From contig CALATA010000021.1 in the NCBI GenBank assembly GCA_937888905.1, positions 62,001-126,000 of the forward strand: 64,000 nt of DNA, given 5' to 3'. Shown here in pieces: positions 61,905-64,000 of the stretch. Every line of letters starts with the position of its first letter. The first letter of the stretch is position 1. The translations under genes were made by a program, and so were the position numbers. The stretch comes from Terrimonas sp937888905. GTDB taxonomy: Bacteria > Bacteroidota > Bacteroidia > Chitinophagales > Chitinophagaceae. The notes under the pieces are model-generated. The model was not told the origin of the DNA. It did not search any database and worked only from the letters and a program-made list of their open reading frames with translations.

Positions 61905-63557
61905 TTATTTGCTGCTGACAGCAGGCCGAACCTGTTGCACAGGTACTACACTGTTGAGATATTCTTCGATGTTGGTGTAGCCGGATTTGCTTTTGGAATA
62001 TTGAGATGCATCATCCGGATTATTTGGATTCAAGCCATTTTTGCGTTCCCATTCGTCGGGAATACCGTCGTTGTCACTGTCTTTGTAAGGGGTGCCTTTG
62101 TATTCGGGATATCCGCCAACCTGGCTTACATCGGTAATGATACCAATTTTGTAAGAATCGATCGGTGCGCGACGATGTTTGAATTGTGAATCGGGCAACT
62201 GCACATTGGGTAATGCCGTGATCTTACCGGAACGCACTTCTTCGGCAATACGCGTGTCAACCGGATCTCTTTTAGGCAGGGTGGCGCCAGCATTTGCCAA
62301 TACAAACTTACGCGCGTCTTCTGCTTTGAGAATGGTGAGCGGAGCCATGGGCAAAGGTTTATCCCATTTGATATCGTCTCTGTATTGACCGGCATCGGCA
62401 CGGTCTTCTACCTGCACACCACCGTTCCAGTTGTCTTTGGTAATGGCAGGATAACCTTCCATGATATTACCGTTAACGTAAGCACGGCCGAATGTGAGGT
62501 ATTTGAGTTTGCTGCGGCCCGACTCCGGTTTGAGGATGCGATGACCTACTGCATTTTTCGGCGTGGCAGGTCCGGGTTGAAAATAGTTGTTGATGATATT
62601 ATACTGGGCGCGGTAGTCACCTCCATCGATAGAACGGTGTACCCAGTTGAACACCACATTGTTTACAAAATTGAAGATGCCATACCAGCCGATAGACGGA
62701 TTACGTCCCGCGTTGTTGGCCCAGAGGTTGCGCATGAAGGTGCAGTTTTCGCCGCCGAGTGTGCTGCCGAATGCATGGTTCCAGGTATCGAGTGCTTCAG
62801 AGAAAATAGAATTCTGGATGGTGATGTTCACCGTTGGTAATTTGTCTTCTGCCGGTTTGCCGGTGCTGTCGTTATACATGTGACGATACATGCTCATGTT
62901 TTCGTCTAAACCCCAACTGGCCGATACGTGGTCGATCATGATATTGCCGATGGGATTACCTCCGATGGCGTCGTCACGACGGCCCACCCATGTTTCACCA
63001 CGACGGAAACGCATGAACCGGACGATCACATCGTGAGTGTTGATCCAAACTGATTCGCCGGCCACACACACACCATCGCCGGGCGCTGTTTGTCCGGCAA
63101 TCGTGATATAAGGAGCGCGGATGATCAATGGTGTTTTGAGACGTATGATACCGGCTACATTGAAGACCACCATGCGCGCACCACCTCGTTCACAAGCCCA
63201 GCGAAGACTGCCGGGGCCGTCGTCGTTCAGGTTGGTGACCACATATACTTTGCCGCCGCGTCCGCCGAAGGTGAACTTGCCACCGCCTTCCGCGCCGGGA
63301 AATGCGGGGATGTCTGCCTGCGGAAGATCATCGGGTTTGGAAGCCCAGGGAATATAAGGACGGCCATTGCGCGCCTGCTCCCGGATGATGGGATAAGCGA
63401 TGGCCCAGGCCTTTTCAGAATGCTCTTCCGCCGCCCGCATCAGCGAGTCGGACGCCTTCTTTACTTCCGGCGTGATAGTCGGATACTGGCCTGCCGCGGG
63501 AATGGTAAACCCCAAACTAACTGCAACAGCAAAAAAAATGTTCCGGTTACGATTCAT
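61905..63557 (-). CDS. PL1-type pectate lyase, secreted
   Basis: 550 residues with a signal peptide (MNRNRNIFFAVAVSLGFTIPAAG). Parallel beta-helix of the pectate lyase type: AFPGAEGGGKFTFGGRGGKVY, GSLRWACERGGARMVVFNVAG, IRFMRFRRG-like strand, DDAIGGNPIGNIMIDHVSASW with DEN of the Ca site, and GRNPSIGWYG carrying a candidate catalytic arginine. The C-terminus has a Ca-binding DSDNDGIPDEWERKNGLNP repeat, often seen on Bacteroidota pectate lyases. It would cut the homogalacturonan backbone carrying RG-II. It is the first enzyme gene after the SusD-like gene and its terminator. Confidence 0.88.
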   Translation of the reverse strand: MNRNRNIFFAVAVSLGFTIPAAGQYPTITPEVKKASDSLMRAAEEHSEKAWAIAYPIIREQARNGRPYIPWASKPDDLPQADIPAFPGAEGGGKFTFGGRGGKVYVVTNLNDDGPGSLRWACERGGARMVVFNVAGIIRLKTPLIIRAPYITIAGQTAPGDGVCVAGESVWINTHDVIVRFMRFRRGETWVGRRDDAIGGNPIGNIMIDHVSASWGLDENMSMYRHMYNDSTGKPAEDKLPTVNITIQNSIFSEALDTWNHAFGSTLGGENCTFMRNLWANNAGRNPSIGWYGIFNFVNNVVFNWVHRSIDGGDYRAQYNIINNYFQPGPATPKNAVGHRILKPESGRSKLKYLTFGRAYVNGNIMEGYPAITKDNWNGGVQVEDRADAGQYRDDIKWDKPLPMAPLTILKAEDARKFVLANAGATLPKRDPVDTRIAEEVRSGKITALPNVQLPDSQFKHRRAPIDSYKIGIITDVSQVGGYPEYKGTPYKDSDNDGIPDEWERKNGLNPNNPDDASQYSKSKSGYTNIEEYLNSVVPVQQVRPAVSSK

Positions 63558-63631
63558 GAGTGATAACGATTAATTGAATGACAAATACTTTCAGGATCGC
63601 AGTTTAAGGTTTTGTTAATACATGTATGATG

Positions 63632-63665
63632 TAAAAAAGCAAAAGGAGTTTTTGAGGCTCCTTTT
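63632..63665 (-). terminator. Rho-independent terminator after SusD-like gene
   Basis: AAAAGGAG (63641-63648) and CTCCTTTT (63658-63665) form an 8-base perfect stem. On the minus strand it is followed by GCTTTTTT (63633-63640), the classic hairpin plus T-run, 12 bases after the stop of the SusD-like gene. PL1 therefore needs read-through or its own promoter in 63558-63631; TATTTG on the minus strand near 63584 is a weak candidate -7 element. Confidence 0.72.
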
Positions 63666-63676
63666 ACCATATCGGT

Positions 63677-64000
63677 TTATTGTAATGGATCGAATGTGCC
63701 ACCGGTCCATCCGTTTGTGTTTTTGATCAACGGACTTCGTGTAAGGTGCGTATTCGGGATACCATAGAAATAATATTTATCCAGATAGTTGATCGGCTGC
63801 GCATCGAGGTCTTTAACCGTTGCTGTAAAGAACTGCGTGTAGCTTGGTCCATCTACATTGATGGTGTCGCGTACACGTACGGTAGTTGAGCCGGCAATGA
63901 AGTTATTCAGGATCGTTGCCGTGTAGGGCGCTTTCACTGCTATCTCCAGACGCTGACGTTTTGTTCCGTTCAACACCGTGCTCCACATTTTTGTACGGCG
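63677..64000 (-). CDS. SusD/RagB-family outer-membrane glycan-binding protein, C-terminal fragment
   Basis: About 107 C-terminal residues; the frame is open to the right window edge, so the 5' part is outside. The start RRTKMWSTVLNG fits the SusD segment (typically RRWKxxxxVLNG) and the end YYFYGIPNTHLTRSPLIKNTNGW matches the SusD ending (IPxxEl...NP.l.QNpGW). SusD-like lipoproteins cap SusC TonB-dependent channels and bind the target glycan on the cell surface. Its presence at the head of the 54-kb gene run implies a SusC/SusD pair just outside the window, as expected for a polysaccharide utilization locus. Confidence 0.75.
   Translation of the reverse strand, partial: RRTKMWSTVLNGTKRQRLEIAVKAPYTATILNNFIAGSTTVRVRDTINVDGPSYTQFFTATVKDLDAQPINYLDKYYFYGIPNTHLTRSPLIKNTNGWTGGTFDPLQ

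Noticed and set aside
1..64000. Integrated mobile element or prophage.
   Set aside because: No integrase, transposase, tRNA-adjacent repeats or phage genes were found; only the small hairpin repeats are possibly mobile.

Overview
The window looks like a chromosomal segment of a Bacteroidota bacterium, probably a free-living Chitinophagaceae-type genus (inference). The evidence is a SusD-type protein at the right edge, many exported or lipoprotein glycosidases, Na+/solute symporters, a FucP-type permease, starts without clear Shine-Dalgarno sequences, and intergenic hairpin repeats of a kind common in that phylum. I saw no rRNA, tRNA, CRISPR, insertion sequence or phage gene, and no gene-free stretch longer than about 160 bases.

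Layout. (1) 1-4711, plus strand: an L-arabinose operon (end of araB, araD, a lipoprotein aldose 1-epimerase, araA) followed by a zinc alcohol dehydrogenase. (2) 4846-8672, minus strand: AraC-type regulator, FucP-like permease, fuconolactonase-like amidohydrolase and L-fucose-dehydrogenase-like SDR, a non-phosphorylative L-fucose/L-galactose/D-arabinose module. (3) 8806-10245, plus strand: a sialate-O-acetylesterase-like esterase. (4) 10381-64000, minus strand: about 33 consecutive co-directional genes, mostly overlapping or separated by fewer than 40 bases, transcribed from right to left. This run starts with the end of a SusD-like gene and continues with PL1, a beta-helix/TIM-barrel hybrid, GH140 (apiosidase family), a GH43-like propeller, a GH143-like and a GH142-like pair, GH2, and a GH78-sialidase hybrid. 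Then come a transporter with a sugar-acid catabolic block (FAH-type dehydratase/hydrolase, two DapA/NanA-type aldolases, an iron alcohol dehydrogenase, PdxA2, a DUF1537 kinase), a second transporter with an esterase, a secreted TIM barrel, a GH141-like beta-helix, a mutarotase-like lipoprotein, a Gfo/Idh/MocA dehydrogenase, a third transporter, GH78, GH127, a RuBisCO-like protein, a second DUF1537 kinase, an Asp/Glu-racemase-like protein, a bile-acid-type symporter, a LacZ-like GH2, another propeller enzyme, GH106 and a GH95/GH139-like enzyme.

Interpretation. The set GH140, GH141, GH142, GH143, GH127, GH106, GH78, GH2 and PL1 is the signature of rhamnogalacturonan-II (RG-II) degradation. RG-II is the borate-binding pectin containing apiose, aceric acid, Dha, Kdo, L-galactose, 2-O-methyl sugars, L-rhamnose and L-arabinose. 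The interspersed cytoplasmic genes fit catabolism of its rarest sugars. The RuBisCO-like protein, DUF1537 kinase and Gfo/Idh/MocA dehydrogenase resemble the oxidative D-apiose/D-apionate route. The block NanA-type aldolase + Fe-alcohol dehydrogenase + DUF1537 kinase + PdxA2 would, on stereochemical grounds, convert Dha to pyruvate plus D-threonate and then to DHAP. I know of no described Dha pathway of this kind and regard it as the most interesting proposal here. Enzyme-family calls come from reading motifs; substrate assignments are inference.
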